A stretch of 47,122 nt of DNA from CAYZTD01 sp964638155 (GTDB taxonomy: Archaea > Thermoplasmatota > E2 > DHVEG-1), in contig CAZWYI010000016.1 of assembly GCA_964638155.1 (NCBI GenBank), forward strand, positions 1-47,122, written 5' to 3'. Positions 1 to 7,603 of this stretch are shown here, piece by piece (positions within the stretch are counted from its first letter, which is position 1; each line of letters begins with the position of its first letter). The notes beneath the pieces were generated by a model, which searched no databases, had not been told where the DNA came from, and saw only the letters and a program-made list of their open reading frames with translations. The position numbers were made by a program, and so were the translations under genes.

Positions 1-22
1 GGTGATGTTAGATGTGAAAAAT

Positions 23-49
23 TAAAGTTTTCAAAACGGGAAAACTTTA
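23..49. promoter_or_regulatory. Inverted repeat upstream of the KaiC-like operon
   Basis: Perfect 9-base arms TAAAGTTTT (23-31) and AAAACTTTA (41-49) enclose a 9-base loop. It lies about 100 bases before the first KaiC-like gene. It could be an operator or the end of an upstream transcript. No clear T-run follows it, so a terminator is not obvious. Confidence 0.35.
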
Positions 50-144
50 TTCCCCGAGAATAAGGTTTAGGTAAAAATACCTTAAATTTTATAACTATAA
101 ACTGTATATCCATATTGAATTAAGAGGGAATGAGGAGAGATTAT

Positions 145-894
145 ATGCCAGAAACAGAACTAAAAAAAGATGAGAGATGTGTAACCGGTATAGAAGAACT
201 TGACGATATGCTTGATGGGGGAATTCCTACGGGTAGTACCGTTCTTGTAACAGGTAGTAGCGGTTCAGGGAAAACCACGTTATGTATGCAGTATCTCATT
301 AATGGTGCAAAAAAAGGAGAAAGAGGAGTATTTTTTACTATTACTGAGCCACTTTTTAAATTAACAAAAAATATGGAAGGCTTTAATTTTTACGATAAAA
401 AACTCATTGAAACAGGCATGGTAAATCTAATTGATCTAAGGATAATTAGTGAAAGACTTGGACTTGATACTGAAAAATATACAGTTGAAGATGCTAGTGC
501 TCTTTTAGATATTCTACGTGATATTGCTGATGAATTAAATGTTAAAAGGCTTGTTATTGATTCGATAACTGCTTTATGTTATAGGCTTCAAACTCCAGAA
601 ATGATTAGAGATTTTATATTTAAATTAGGTTCCTCTCTTGCTGCAATGAAATGTACAACATTGTTAACTTCAGAGGTACCGCCAAGAAAATTCCAATATT
701 CTCAATATGGAATTGAAGAATTTATATCTGATGGAATAATATTTTTAGGCGATATCGAAAGAAAAGGTGATTTGATACGTACTTTTCAACTTATTAAAAT
801 GAGAGGAGCGTCACATAGTAGAACTAAATCTGCTATGAGCATATCTACTAAAAATGGTATTGAGCTAGCTCCCTTACTTAAATCTAGAGCGTGA
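145..894 (+). CDS. KaiC/RecA-superfamily ATPase (intact Walker A)
   Basis: A single-domain KaiC-like ATPase of about 250 residues, expected to bind ATP and act in archaeal signal transduction. The N-terminus has the family pattern TGIEELDDMLDGG, then Walker A GSSGSGKTT and a Walker B strand RLVIDSI near residue 140. The ATG at 145 is preferred because GAGGAG lies just upstream with normal spacing; an in-frame ATG at 130 adds five residues but its purine stretch abuts the codon. It heads an operon with two degenerate relatives at 902 and 1522, 7 and 38 bases apart. It could drive a hetero-oligomer in which only this subunit hydrolyses ATP. The specific pathway is unknown. The ATPase family assignment is firm. 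Confidence 0.9.
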   Translation: MPETELKKDERCVTGIEELDDMLDGGIPTGSTVLVTGSSGSGKTTLCMQYLINGAKKGERGVFFTITEPLFKLTKNMEGFNFYDKKLIETGMVNLIDLRIISERLGLDTEKYTVEDASALLDILRDIADELNVKRLVIDSITALCYRLQTPEMIRDFIFKLGSSLAAMKCTTLLTSEVPPRKFQYSQYGIEEFISDGIIFLGDIERKGDLIRTFQLIKMRGASHSRTKSAMSISTKNGIELAPLLKSRA

Positions 895-901
895 AAAATA
901 A

Positions 902-1483
902 ATGCCTAATGTTTTAATTGATGGACTTAGAGAACGGATAAATAATGCAATAAAGATTAATCAATCAATTGGTATTTTACTTCCTGGTAGCAACTATTCA
1001 GATTTAACTCAGGCTCTTTTTGATTTAATGAAAAACACTCCAAATGATGCCTGGGTTTATGTATCTGTTACAAAACCATATGGTGTTTTAACAAAACAAT
1101 ATAATTTTTTAAAAGATATTCAAAATGTAAAATTTATAGACTGTATTTCTAAAGCAGCAGGTATATCAAAAGATAGCTCTAACTGTATTTTTTTAGAAAG
1201 CCCCTCCTTACTTGAGAAATTAGGTTTGGAGATAATAAACATATTTAAGGATGTTGATGAGGATACTAGAAAATACCTAGTTATCGATTCGATAAGCAAT
1301 CTTATAATTTATAATGATGCTGAGATTGTCACAGAGTTTTTTTATCATATTATTAATAAAACCAGAGCAAAAGATATTCATACAATTTCACTGGCTATCG
1401 AAGAAGAAGGTCTTGAAAGTTCTTTAAATAGACTTATTTATCTTAATGATAAAATTTTGAAGGTCAGAGATTCGTTTATCTAG
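902..1483 (+). CDS. Degenerate KaiC-like protein, Walker A lost
   Basis: A 193-residue protein that follows the KaiC-like ATPase after 7 bases. It aligns by pattern with the RecA/KaiC fold: an N-terminal strand ILLPGS occupies the P-loop position, but the glycine-lysine-threonine is replaced by NYSDL. A Walker B strand KYLVIDSIS near residue 125 is retained. It lacks the GIxELDxxLxGG entry motif, so it is shorter than a standard KaiC domain. No ribosome binding site is visible and translation may be coupled to the upstream gene. It is probably a non-hydrolysing structural or regulatory partner of its neighbours. The family assignment rests on pattern and operon context and is moderately sure. 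Confidence 0.75.
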   Translation: MPNVLIDGLRERINNAIKINQSIGILLPGSNYSDLTQALFDLMKNTPNDAWVYVSVTKPYGVLTKQYNFLKDIQNVKFIDCISKAAGISKDSSNCIFLESPSLLEKLGLEIINIFKDVDEDTRKYLVIDSISNLIIYNDAEIVTEFFYHIINKTRAKDIHTISLAIEEEGLESSLNRLIYLNDKILKVRDSFI

Positions 1484-1521
1484 TTCTGGAGGAAAAATTA
1501 ATTACGGATTTAAGAGTTAAA

Positions 1522-2289
1522 ATGGCTAAAAAAGAGGAATTTATTAGTACAGGAATAGAAAAATTAGATAAATTACTAGAGGGCGGTACGCCCAAGGGTT
1601 ATTGTGTACTGATTTTAGGTTCTCCCGGAAGTAGCATTGAAATTTTAAGTAAACAACTTGCAACTTCAGGAAAGGTTTTATACATTAGTACAGAAGAAAC
1701 TGAAACAGAAGTAAAAGACACAATGAAACGTTTTGGTTGGAACAATAAAAAGATTGAGATAGTAGATATTGCATCTAAATATTCTGAATCAATTCTTTCA
1801 GGTGAACAAAAAAGGATAAGTGTTTATCAACAAAGATCTAAGTTAAAACTTAAAGAGTTAATTGAAATTGGTTCATCTGGTATGCCCCCTAGTGAAAAAG
1901 GAGATGAGGATTTTTTGGCTATGTTTTCTGAGAGTATGAAAGGTAAAAAAGCTCAAAAGGTTATATTAAATTCACTTGACTTTTTTTTAAATCAATATTC
2001 TCAGGAAGAAGTAATACGAACAATTCAAGCTGCAAAAATATCAAACATTCAGGATAAAGGAGTAATTTTTTTGATAATGACTAAAGGCATTCATGGAGAT
2101 ATTTTTGAAAGAAAAATGGAAGGACTTGCAGATTGTATTTTAGAATTGGAAGTTATCCAAAAAGGTTCTACTTTTGAAAGATTTTTAGCTGTTAAGAAAA
2201 TGAAGAATTATGCCAAGAAAATTGGTATTGCAAGATATGCAATAGACAGTGATGGTTTTGTCCTTGAAATGATAGAAAGAATTATGTAA
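1522..2289 (+). CDS. KaiC-like protein with inactivated nucleotide site
   Basis: A 255-residue protein that begins with the KaiC signature STGIEKLDKLLEGG. The P-loop reads GSPGSSIEIL, so the catalytic lysine and following threonine are absent. The Walker B position reads KVILNSLDF, with asparagine where aspartate is expected. Both ATP-handling motifs are therefore lost while the fold signature is kept. It is the last gene of the three-gene operon, 38 bases after the second gene. The likely role is a structural or signal-receiving subunit with the intact ATPase at 145. Calling it an active ATPase would be wrong on the visible residues. Confidence 0.8.
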   Translation: MAKKEEFISTGIEKLDKLLEGGTPKGYCVLILGSPGSSIEILSKQLATSGKVLYISTEETETEVKDTMKRFGWNNKKIEIVDIASKYSESILSGEQKRISVYQQRSKLKLKELIEIGSSGMPPSEKGDEDFLAMFSESMKGKKAQKVILNSLDFFLNQYSQEEVIRTIQAAKISNIQDKGVIFLIMTKGIHGDIFERKMEGLADCILELEVIQKGSTFERFLAVKKMKNYAKKIGIARYAIDSDGFVLEMIERIM

Positions 2290-2300
2290 TATAATTTTTA

Positions 2301-2352
2301 AGGGGGACTTTATAGTTGAAGAGGAGAATAGATAAAAAAATCTAGTCCCCCT
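2301..2352. other. GC-rich inverted repeat, candidate structured RNA or terminator
   Basis: Arms AGGGGGACT (2301-2309) and AGTCCCCCT (2344-2352) are perfectly complementary over 9 bases with a 34-base loop. Such G and C runs stand out strongly in this AT-rich sequence. It starts 11 bases after the stop of the KaiC-like operon. It may stabilise or end the operon transcript, or be a small RNA. No long T-run follows. Confidence 0.4.
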
Positions 2353-2390
2353 ATAATAATTAAAATAAAAGTTTTTATATATTAATCCTT

Positions 2391-2456
2391 TGTATATATT
2401 ATAACAAAAAGGGTCATGATATGTTTAGAATATAACATAATGTTATTATTATAACA
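2391..2456. promoter_or_regulatory. Paired 16-bp palindromic motif, copy set 1
   Basis: TGTTATTATTATAACA lies at 2441-2456, and a three-mismatch version, TGTATATATTATAACA, at 2391-2406. The full site is an inverted repeat, TGTTAT-N4-ATAACA. The same 16-mer recurs at 17699-17714, with its reverse complement at 17750-17765, so both loci hold a pair about 50 bases apart. Here the pair sits between two convergent genes, which is unusual for an operator. Confidence 0.5.
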
Positions 2457-2479
2457 ATTTTTCGATATTTATTTAATTA

Positions 2480-2980
2480 TTAATATATCAAAATTGCCTT
2501 AACTCCATTTATTTTCCTGATTTTTGGAATGAGCGTAGGAGGAATTATGTCTTCAGTTATTATAAAAAGCCTGGGCTCTTCAGATAATTCAAAATCATCA
2601 ACAATTGCTTGTCTGATACTAATTTTTTTATCTGCAATTATTTCAGATACATCTGCAAGAATTCCATATTTACTTGGATCGGTTGGGACTATCTCAATAA
2701 CACCCCATCCCATGATTGTTGCAACGTCTTTTAGATGACAGGTGGGTTTTAATTTTGTAAAGATATCTTTTAATTCTTTATTTTTTTTAATAATCTTTAT
2801 TGTAGAAACTATAGCTCTTCTGTCTGTATCTAATGCTCTAGCTATTTTTGAATCAGATAGTTCTATTTCACCACAATAAATTTTTTCATTTTTTATTTTT
2901 AGACCATATTCTAACATTTTTTTAGCTATTATCTTTCTTGTCGGATATTTTTCAAAGTATTTTACTATATAATTCCACAT
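2480..2980 (-). CDS. ACT-domain regulator of amino acid metabolism (COG2150-like)
   Basis: A 166-residue archaeal regulator. The N-terminal part (about 10-75) has a helix-turn-helix pattern, including LSDSKIARALDTDRRAIVSTIK. The C-terminal part (about 95-166) is an ACT domain: GVIEIVPTDPSKYGILADVSEIIADKKISI. ACT domains bind amino acids and this architecture matches predicted archaeal regulators of amino acid metabolism. It is transcribed divergently from the TrpB2 gene. The shared 133-bp promoter region holds a 14-bp palindrome and a direct repeat, so control of trpB2 and of itself is a reasonable inference. The effector is not visible from sequence. Confidence 0.85.
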   Translation of the reverse strand: MWNYIVKYFEKYPTRKIIAKKMLEYGLKIKNEKIYCGEIELSDSKIARALDTDRRAIVSTIKIIKKNKELKDIFTKLKPTCHLKDVATIMGWGVIEIVPTDPSKYGILADVSEIIADKKISIRQAIVDDFELSEEPRLFIITEDIIPPTLIPKIRKINGVKAILIY

Positions 2981-3038
2981 AGTATTATTTAGGAATTAGA
3001 TGATATATAAATATTGTGCATTTTTAACTTTATTAAAC

Positions 3039-3070
3039 CTTTAATGTATAAATTTATACTTTAATGTACA
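3039..3070. promoter_or_regulatory. Candidate operator between the ACT regulator and trpB2
   Basis: GTATAAATTTATAC at 3046-3059 is a perfect 14-bp palindrome. It lies within a direct repeat CTTTAATGTATA (3039-3050) and CTTTAATGTACA (3059-3070), offset by 20 bases, about two helical turns. It is about 45-75 bases upstream of trpB2, just upstream of its TATA box, and 60-90 bases upstream of the divergent ACT regulator. Confidence 0.5.
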
Positions 3071-3080
3071 AAATTAGAAA

Positions 3081-3090
3081 TATTTAAATA
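3081..3090 (+). promoter_or_regulatory. TATA box of trpB2
   Basis: TATTTAAATA centred about 28 bases before the ATG at 3114. Transcription would start at or very near the start codon, giving a leaderless mRNA. Confidence 0.55.
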
Positions 3091-3113
3091 TTAAAAACAC
3101 ACTATAATATAAT

Positions 3114-4427
3114 ATGAGCCAAACGAAAATATTACTAGATGAAAACGAAATGCCAAAGAAATGGTATAACATACAAGCTGACTTAAAAACACCACTCGAT
3201 CCTCCTCTTAATCCACAAACAAAAAAGCCAATATCTGCAAAAGATTTGAGCGCAATTTTTCCAATGGAACTAATTAAACAAGAAGTTAGCAAAGATAGAT
3301 ATATATCTATACCAAAAGAAGTACTTGAAATATATAAAATCTGGAGACCAAGTCCACTATATAGGGCAAGAAATTTAGAAAAAAGATTAAAAACTCCTGC
3401 TAAAATATATTACAAATGGGAGGGAGTAAGCCCTCCTGGTAGTCATAAGCCAAATACTGCAGTGCCGCAAGCATACTATAATAAAAAAGAAGGAATCGAA
3501 CGAATTGCAACTGAAACTGGAGCTGGCCAATGGGGAACTGCTCTTGCATTTGCAACCAGCTTTTTTAAGTTAAAATGCAGGGTATATATGGTAAAATGCA
3601 GCTACGATCAGAAACCATATAGAAAAATAATAATAGAAAGCTATGGAGCAGATATACATCCAAGTCCATCAAAACTTACAAAAACAGGAAGAGAAATACT
3701 AAAAAAAGATCCAAATACATCAGGTAGTTTAGGTATAGCAATAAGTGAAGCAGTAGAAGACGCTGCAACTCACAGTCATACAAATTACTCGCTGGGATCA
3801 GTTCTAAATCATGTAGTGTTACACCAAACAATAATTGGTCTTGAAACAAAAAAACAATTTGAATTAATTGACAAATATCCTGATATAGTAATAGGTTGTG
3901 TTGGTGGCGGAAGCAATTTTGCTGGGACCGCTTTTCCTTTTGTCAAAGATAAAATCTCTGGAAAAAATCCAAATACAAAAATAATATCTGTGGAACCCTT
4001 AGCTTGCCCAACATTAACAAAAGGACAATATAGATACGACTTTGGTGATAGTGCAGGCTTGACACCACTTCTAAAAATGTATACATTAGGCCATGATTTT
4101 ATTCCTGCGTCTATACATGCAGGGGGGCTAAGATATCACGGTGATTCACCTCTTTTATGTAAACTAACTAAAGAGGGTTATATGGAAGCTGTAGCATATT
4201 ATCAAAGCGAAGTATTCAAGGCAGCAGAATTATTTGCAAAGACAGAAGGATTTATAGTGGCACCTGAAGCCGCACATGCTGTAAAAGCGGCAATAGATTA
4301 TGCCAAAATCTGCAAAAAGAAAAATGAAGCAAAAACAATAGTATTTGCAAATAGTGGACATGGATTATTTGATTTAGCTGCATATGATGCGTATAATAAA
4401 AATGATATTATTGATTGTAAATACTAA
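3114..4427 (+). CDS. trpB2: Tryptophan synthase beta chain, TrpB2 type
   Basis: A PLP-dependent enzyme of 437 residues that condenses indole with serine or a related substrate to give tryptophan. The PLP lysine is K112 in GSHKPNTA and the phosphate-binding loop GGGSN is at 264-268. The long N-terminal extension with PPLNPQTKKPISAKDLSAIFP and the IWRPSPLYRA segment mark the TrpB2 class (COG1350), which is often found apart from trpA. No trp operon genes flank it. The start follows a TATA box by about 28 bases with no ribosome binding site, which fits a leaderless message. It is divergent from an ACT-domain regulator. The assignment is sure; whether indole is its physiological substrate is not shown. 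Confidence 0.95.
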   Translation: MSQTKILLDENEMPKKWYNIQADLKTPLDPPLNPQTKKPISAKDLSAIFPMELIKQEVSKDRYISIPKEVLEIYKIWRPSPLYRARNLEKRLKTPAKIYYKWEGVSPPGSHKPNTAVPQAYYNKKEGIERIATETGAGQWGTALAFATSFFKLKCRVYMVKCSYDQKPYRKIIIESYGADIHPSPSKLTKTGREILKKDPNTSGSLGIAISEAVEDAATHSHTNYSLGSVLNHVVLHQTIIGLETKKQFELIDKYPDIVIGCVGGGSNFAGTAFPFVKDKISGKNPNTKIISVEPLACPTLTKGQYRYDFGDSAGLTPLLKMYTLGHDFIPASIHAGGLRYHGDSPLLCKLTKEGYMEAVAYYQSEVFKAAELFAKTEGFIVAPEAAHAVKAAIDYAKICKKKNEAKTIVFANSGHGLFDLAAYDAYNKNDIIDCKY

Positions 4428-4433
4428 ATTAAA

Positions 4434-5150
4434 TCAATATAATTCATGGATCGTATCAGAAACAGAAGGAGGAGTTCTAAAACTAAAAGGTCCTGATGCA
4501 CCATTCTCTGGTATAACTTGACCCCATACATCTGTTCTAGTTTGAAGACCTCCAAAAACCGCTGTCATATTAAAAGTTAACTTTACTGTATCTCCTCTGT
4601 TGATACCTGGGGAATCAGCATTACAAGAATCATCAGGATCCTGAACAACAATTATTCCAAAATTACTTGCACTTTGTTCATACATGTTAGTCCCAGAAGA
4701 ATCATCCACCGTGTTGAATAATCCAGTAGAATTTAGATTCGAAGCAAAATTAGGTTCACCAGAGCTATATCCAACAACACATTTTACAGTGGAATTTGAA
4801 ATTTCAACAATTGTAGTACTTAGATCAATATCTTGGGAGCCTGCTCTAACATCAACAGTTATACTTAAATTATGAAATGAATTATTATACCAAGTTCCGC
4901 TAATGTTTCTATTGCCTGTTTCAGCTTCTATATGATATGCTCTAAGTCCAGTACCTACTTCATCTTTTGTCTCTTCACCAGAACTCATAGCCTTGATTTC
5001 TAAAGTATTTGCAGTTTGAATTATAACTGACGCGGCTATACCTGCAACTAGAACCATAGCTATAAAAACGATCATAGAGCCAATGCCTATGGCTCCAACA
5101 TCAGAATTTAGGTAACGATGATATCTTTGATTCTTATCTTGATTTTGCAT
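4434..5150 (-). CDS. Archaellin (archaeal flagellin), solitary
   Basis: Major filament-type archaellin of about 238 residues. The N-terminus has a short polar leader with the class III signal region SDVGAIGIGSMIVFIAMVLVA, followed by the conserved helix AASVIIQTANTLEIKAM, as in archaellins cut by the prepilin-like peptidase. The rest is a serine/threonine-rich beta domain with several N-glycosylation sequons (NIS, NLS, NST, NMT). The ATG at 5150 is favoured over the TTG at 5159 because a minus-strand TATA-like box (5179-5187) would place transcription start next to it. No other arl genes are nearby, so either the motor operon is elsewhere or this is a stand-alone filament subunit. It ends 6 bases from the convergent trpB2. 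Confidence 0.88.
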   Translation of the reverse strand: MQNQDKNQRYHRYLNSDVGAIGIGSMIVFIAMVLVAGIAASVIIQTANTLEIKAMSSGEETKDEVGTGLRAYHIEAETGNRNISGTWYNNSFHNLSITVDVRAGSQDIDLSTTIVEISNSTVKCVVGYSSGEPNFASNLNSTGLFNTVDDSSGTNMYEQSASNFGIIVVQDPDDSCNADSPGINRGDTVKLTFNMTAVFGGLQTRTDVWGQVIPENGASGPFSFRTPPSVSDTIHELY

Positions 5151-5399
5151 CCCAATCAATTAAAACAATTTAATAAGTTTTTATATCCTTTTTTCGCACT
5201 TGAATGTGTAGATGTTTATGTAAGCGAATATTTTCTTAATAGTCCAATTTGTATTTTTTTTGTTATCTGTTTATTTAGATGCATATACATATGAATATTC
5301 GTTAGTTAAAAACAGAATTTATCAGTAAAATCTATTATATTGAAACCATAGCTCTTAATAATGAGATTTATATATCGGTCTTGCAGTAGTAAGTTAAAA

Positions 5400-5404
5400 G
5401 GGAG
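5400..5404 (+). promoter_or_regulatory. Ribosome binding site fixing the pdxS start
   Basis: GGGAG followed by a 7-base spacer and ATG at 5412. The upstream in-frame ATG at 5361 lies inside a TATA-like box (ATTTATATAT) and is not a credible start. Confidence 0.6.
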
Positions 5405-5411
5405 TATAAAA

Positions 5412-6413
5412 ATGACTCAAAATAATATCTTTAACCTCAAATATGGAACTGATAAACTTAAAAAAGGTTTTGCTAAAATGCAGAAAGGCGGAGTTGTAAT
5501 GGATGTTACAAACGCAAAACAAGCCCAAATCGCTGAGGATGCAGGTGCTGTTGCTGTAATGGCACTAGAACGTGTGCCTGCAGATATAAGAGCAGAAGGA
5601 GGAGTAGCTCGGATGGCTGATCCTACTATCATTGAAGAAATCATGGAGGCAGTTTCAATACCTGTAATGGCAAAAACAAGAATTGGCCATTTCGTTGAGG
5701 CACAGGCTTTAGAGTCATTAGGGGTAGACATGGTAGATGAATCAGAGGTTCTAACACCTGCAGATCCTTTTTACCATATAGACAAAAAGAAATTTACTAT
5801 CCCTTTTGTTTGTGGCTGTAGAAACCTTGGTGAAGCAATAAGAAGAATATGGGAAGGAGCTGCAATGATTCGTACAAAAGGCGAAGCAGGCACTGGAAAT
5901 ATAATAGAAGCAGTAAGGCATCAAAGGATGGTTACTAGAAAAATAAAATTATTAAAAGAATTGAATAACGATGAATTGAAAAAACTAGCTGAAGAATATT
6001 CACAAAGTTACATAGATGCAACAAAGAAAATGACAGAAAAAGAGGTTAATGATAATACTGAAATATTTGAAGAATATACCTTTTCAACTATTAAAAAAGG
6101 TTTATATGAAGTTTTAAATGAAACAAAAAAAATCCAAAGACTACCTGTTGTAAACTTTGCAGCAGGAGGAGTTGCAACACCATCTGATGCTGCAATTATG
6201 ATGCAACTAGGAAGTGATGGTGTTTTTGTTGGATCAGGAATTTTTAAATCAAAAATCCCTAAAAAACGTGCAAAGGCAATAGTTGAAGCTGTAGCAAATT
6301 ATGATAAACCAGAGGTTATTGCAGAAATCAGTAAAAATCTTGGTGAAGCAATGGTTGGAATAAATATCGATACAATTCCAAAAGAAGAAAGACTCCAGGA
6401 GAGAGGATGGTAA
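5412..6413 (+). CDS. pdxS: Pyridoxal 5'-phosphate synthase, PdxS subunit
   Basis: The synthase subunit of the DXP-independent PLP pathway; it joins a pentose phosphate, a triose phosphate and ammonia from PdxT. It is a TIM barrel of 333 residues. Visible hallmarks are D31 in VVMDVTNA, the Schiff-base lysine K88 in PVMAKTRIGH, the phosphate loop GEAGTGN, and NFAAGGVATPSDAAIMMQLG. An insertion of roughly 40-50 residues (KLLKELNNDELKKLAEEYSQ onward) is typical of archaeal PdxS and explains the extra length over bacterial forms. The start follows GGGAG by 7 bases. pdxT overlaps its stop by 7 bases, so the two are translationally coupled. Confidence 0.97.
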   Translation: MTQNNIFNLKYGTDKLKKGFAKMQKGGVVMDVTNAKQAQIAEDAGAVAVMALERVPADIRAEGGVARMADPTIIEEIMEAVSIPVMAKTRIGHFVEAQALESLGVDMVDESEVLTPADPFYHIDKKKFTIPFVCGCRNLGEAIRRIWEGAAMIRTKGEAGTGNIIEAVRHQRMVTRKIKLLKELNNDELKKLAEEYSQSYIDATKKMTEKEVNDNTEIFEEYTFSTIKKGLYEVLNETKKIQRLPVVNFAAGGVATPSDAAIMMQLGSDGVFVGSGIFKSKIPKKRAKAIVEAVANYDKPEVIAEISKNLGEAMVGINIDTIPKEERLQERGW

Positions 6414-7027
6414 AGCAGGTTAATATTGGAGTAATAGGAATCCAGGGAGCCGTAACAGAACATATTAAAGCAACTAAGCTAGCATTAAAAAACAAAAATA
6501 TCGAGGGAAAAGTTTTACAAATAAAAAATAGAGATGAAATTAAAAAAATTAACGGTCTCATAATTCCTGGCGGAGAAAGTACAACTATTTCAAGAATTCT
6601 TTATAGTAAAGGTTTATATCAAGAAATCTTAAAAAGAATACAAAAAAAAGATCTTTCTATAATGGGAACATGTGCGGGATGTGTTGTTTTAGCAAAAAAA
6701 TTATCTAATAGTTCAAAAAAAATAAAACTTTTAAAATTAGTAGATATAAAAGTACAAAGAAATTATTTTGGAAGACAAAAACTTTCATTTGAAAAAAACA
6801 TTTCAGTAGATGGTTTTGAAGAACCATATAATGCTATTTTTATAAGAGCACCTCTAATTGAGGAAGTATGGGGTGAATGTAAAATACTTGCAAAAATTAA
6901 AAAAAAGATAATAATGGTCAGGCAGGAAAAGATACTTGCTTTATCTTTTCATCCTGAGCTTACTAATGATTTAAGAATACATGAATATTTTATAGATATG
7001 GTATTAAGCTTTCATAATGGCCATTAA
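6407..7027 (+). CDS. pdxT: PLP synthase glutaminase subunit PdxT
   Basis: A class I glutaminase of 206 residues that releases ammonia from glutamine and channels it to PdxS. It has IGVIGIQGAV at the N-terminus, the oxyanion segment PGGEST, nucleophile C89 in GTCAG, and the His-Glu pair H192/E194 in SFHPELT. The ATG lies inside the pdxS tail (ATGGTAA). Its 3' end overlaps by 24 bases with the convergent membrane protein gene at 7004. Length and all catalytic residues are normal for the family. Confidence 0.96.
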   Translation: MVKQVNIGVIGIQGAVTEHIKATKLALKNKNIEGKVLQIKNRDEIKKINGLIIPGGESTTISRILYSKGLYQEILKRIQKKDLSIMGTCAGCVVLAKKLSNSSKKIKLLKLVDIKVQRNYFGRQKLSFEKNISVDGFEEPYNAIFIRAPLIEEVWGECKILAKIKKKIIMVRQEKILALSFHPELTNDLRIHEYFIDMVLSFHNGH

Positions 7028-7312
7028 AAATATTCCAAGTGCAATTAAGGCTCCTACAATTGCTCCAACTATAGCAACAATACCTTGTAGGATTGTCCCT
7101 TCAAAATTCAATATGCCTTCTGGTACTCCCATAAAGGATCCTAACCAGCCTGCTCCATACATAAATATTACAAATACAAGTAGACCAATAACTACTAAAA
7201 TTCCTCCTACTGCTCTACTTCTACCAGAGCCAAAATAGGCTGTGAAAATACCAGCTATTATACTTGCAATGGCAAATACTAGCGTCAACATACTTAAAAA
7301 TTGTGCTATCAT
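7004..7312 (-). CDS. Small three-helix membrane protein
   Basis: A 102-residue hydrophobic protein with three predicted transmembrane segments (about 5-27, 34-55 and 72-98), glycine-rich in the last. It has a strong ribosome binding site, GAGGAGG, before the ATG. It follows the AsnC-type domain gene by 15 bases and is probably co-transcribed with it. I recognise no functional family. The overlap of 24 bases with the 3' end of pdxT means the two convergent transcripts must overlap. Confidence 0.75.
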   Translation of the reverse strand: MIAQFLSMLTLVFAIASIIAGIFTAYFGSGRSRAVGGILVVIGLLVFVIFMYGAGWLGSFMGVPEGILNFEGTILQGIVAIVGAIVGALIALGIFLMAIMKA

Positions 7313-7327
7313 TTTTATTTTCCTCCT

Positions 7328-7561
7328 CTAAAATTTTGTACCTGTTAAGGTTTTAGTATCAATTACTCCATCTATAGATCTTATTTTGTCAACAACGATT
7401 TGACCTAGTTTTTCGAAGTCATCTGCTTTAATTTTCGCTATAAGATCATATTCTCCAAATAAAGGATGTAGTTCTACCACTTGTGGAACTTTAGATAGTT
7501 TATTGTAAACGTCATGTTCTTGTGCAGGTGCTGCACTTATTAATACAAATCCTATAGCCAT
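7328..7561 (-). CDS. Stand-alone AsnC/Lrp ligand-binding (RAM) domain protein
   Basis: A 77-residue protein that corresponds to the C-terminal effector domain of Lrp/AsnC regulators with no DNA-binding domain. The pattern begins MAIGFVLISAAPAQEHDVYNKL and continues with VPQVVELHPLFGEYDLIAKI and a final IDGVIDTKTLTGTKF. Such stand-alone domains form oligomers and may bind amino acids, modulating full-length Lrp proteins. An AGGTGA ribosome binding site precedes the ATG. A 7-bp inverted repeat lies 22-42 bases upstream. It leads a two-gene unit with the small membrane protein. Confidence 0.88.
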   Translation of the reverse strand: MAIGFVLISAAPAQEHDVYNKLSKVPQVVELHPLFGEYDLIAKIKADDFEKLGQIVVDKIRSIDGVIDTKTLTGTKF

Positions 7562-7582
7562 CTATTTTTCACCTGAAAGCCA

Positions 7583-7603
7583 TTATATTGTTTTGTAATA
7601 TAA
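7583..7603. promoter_or_regulatory. Inverted repeat upstream of the AsnC-domain gene
   Basis: Arms TTATATT (7583-7589) and AATATAA (7597-7603) with a 7-base loop, 22-42 bases before the minus-strand ATG at 7561. Its position in the promoter suggests a repressor site, although short AT-only repeats are common by chance here. Confidence 0.3.

Noticed and set aside
5361..5411. Longer PdxS frame starting at ATG 5361
   Set aside because: It would read through a TATA box and ribosome binding site; the added residues do not resemble PdxS.
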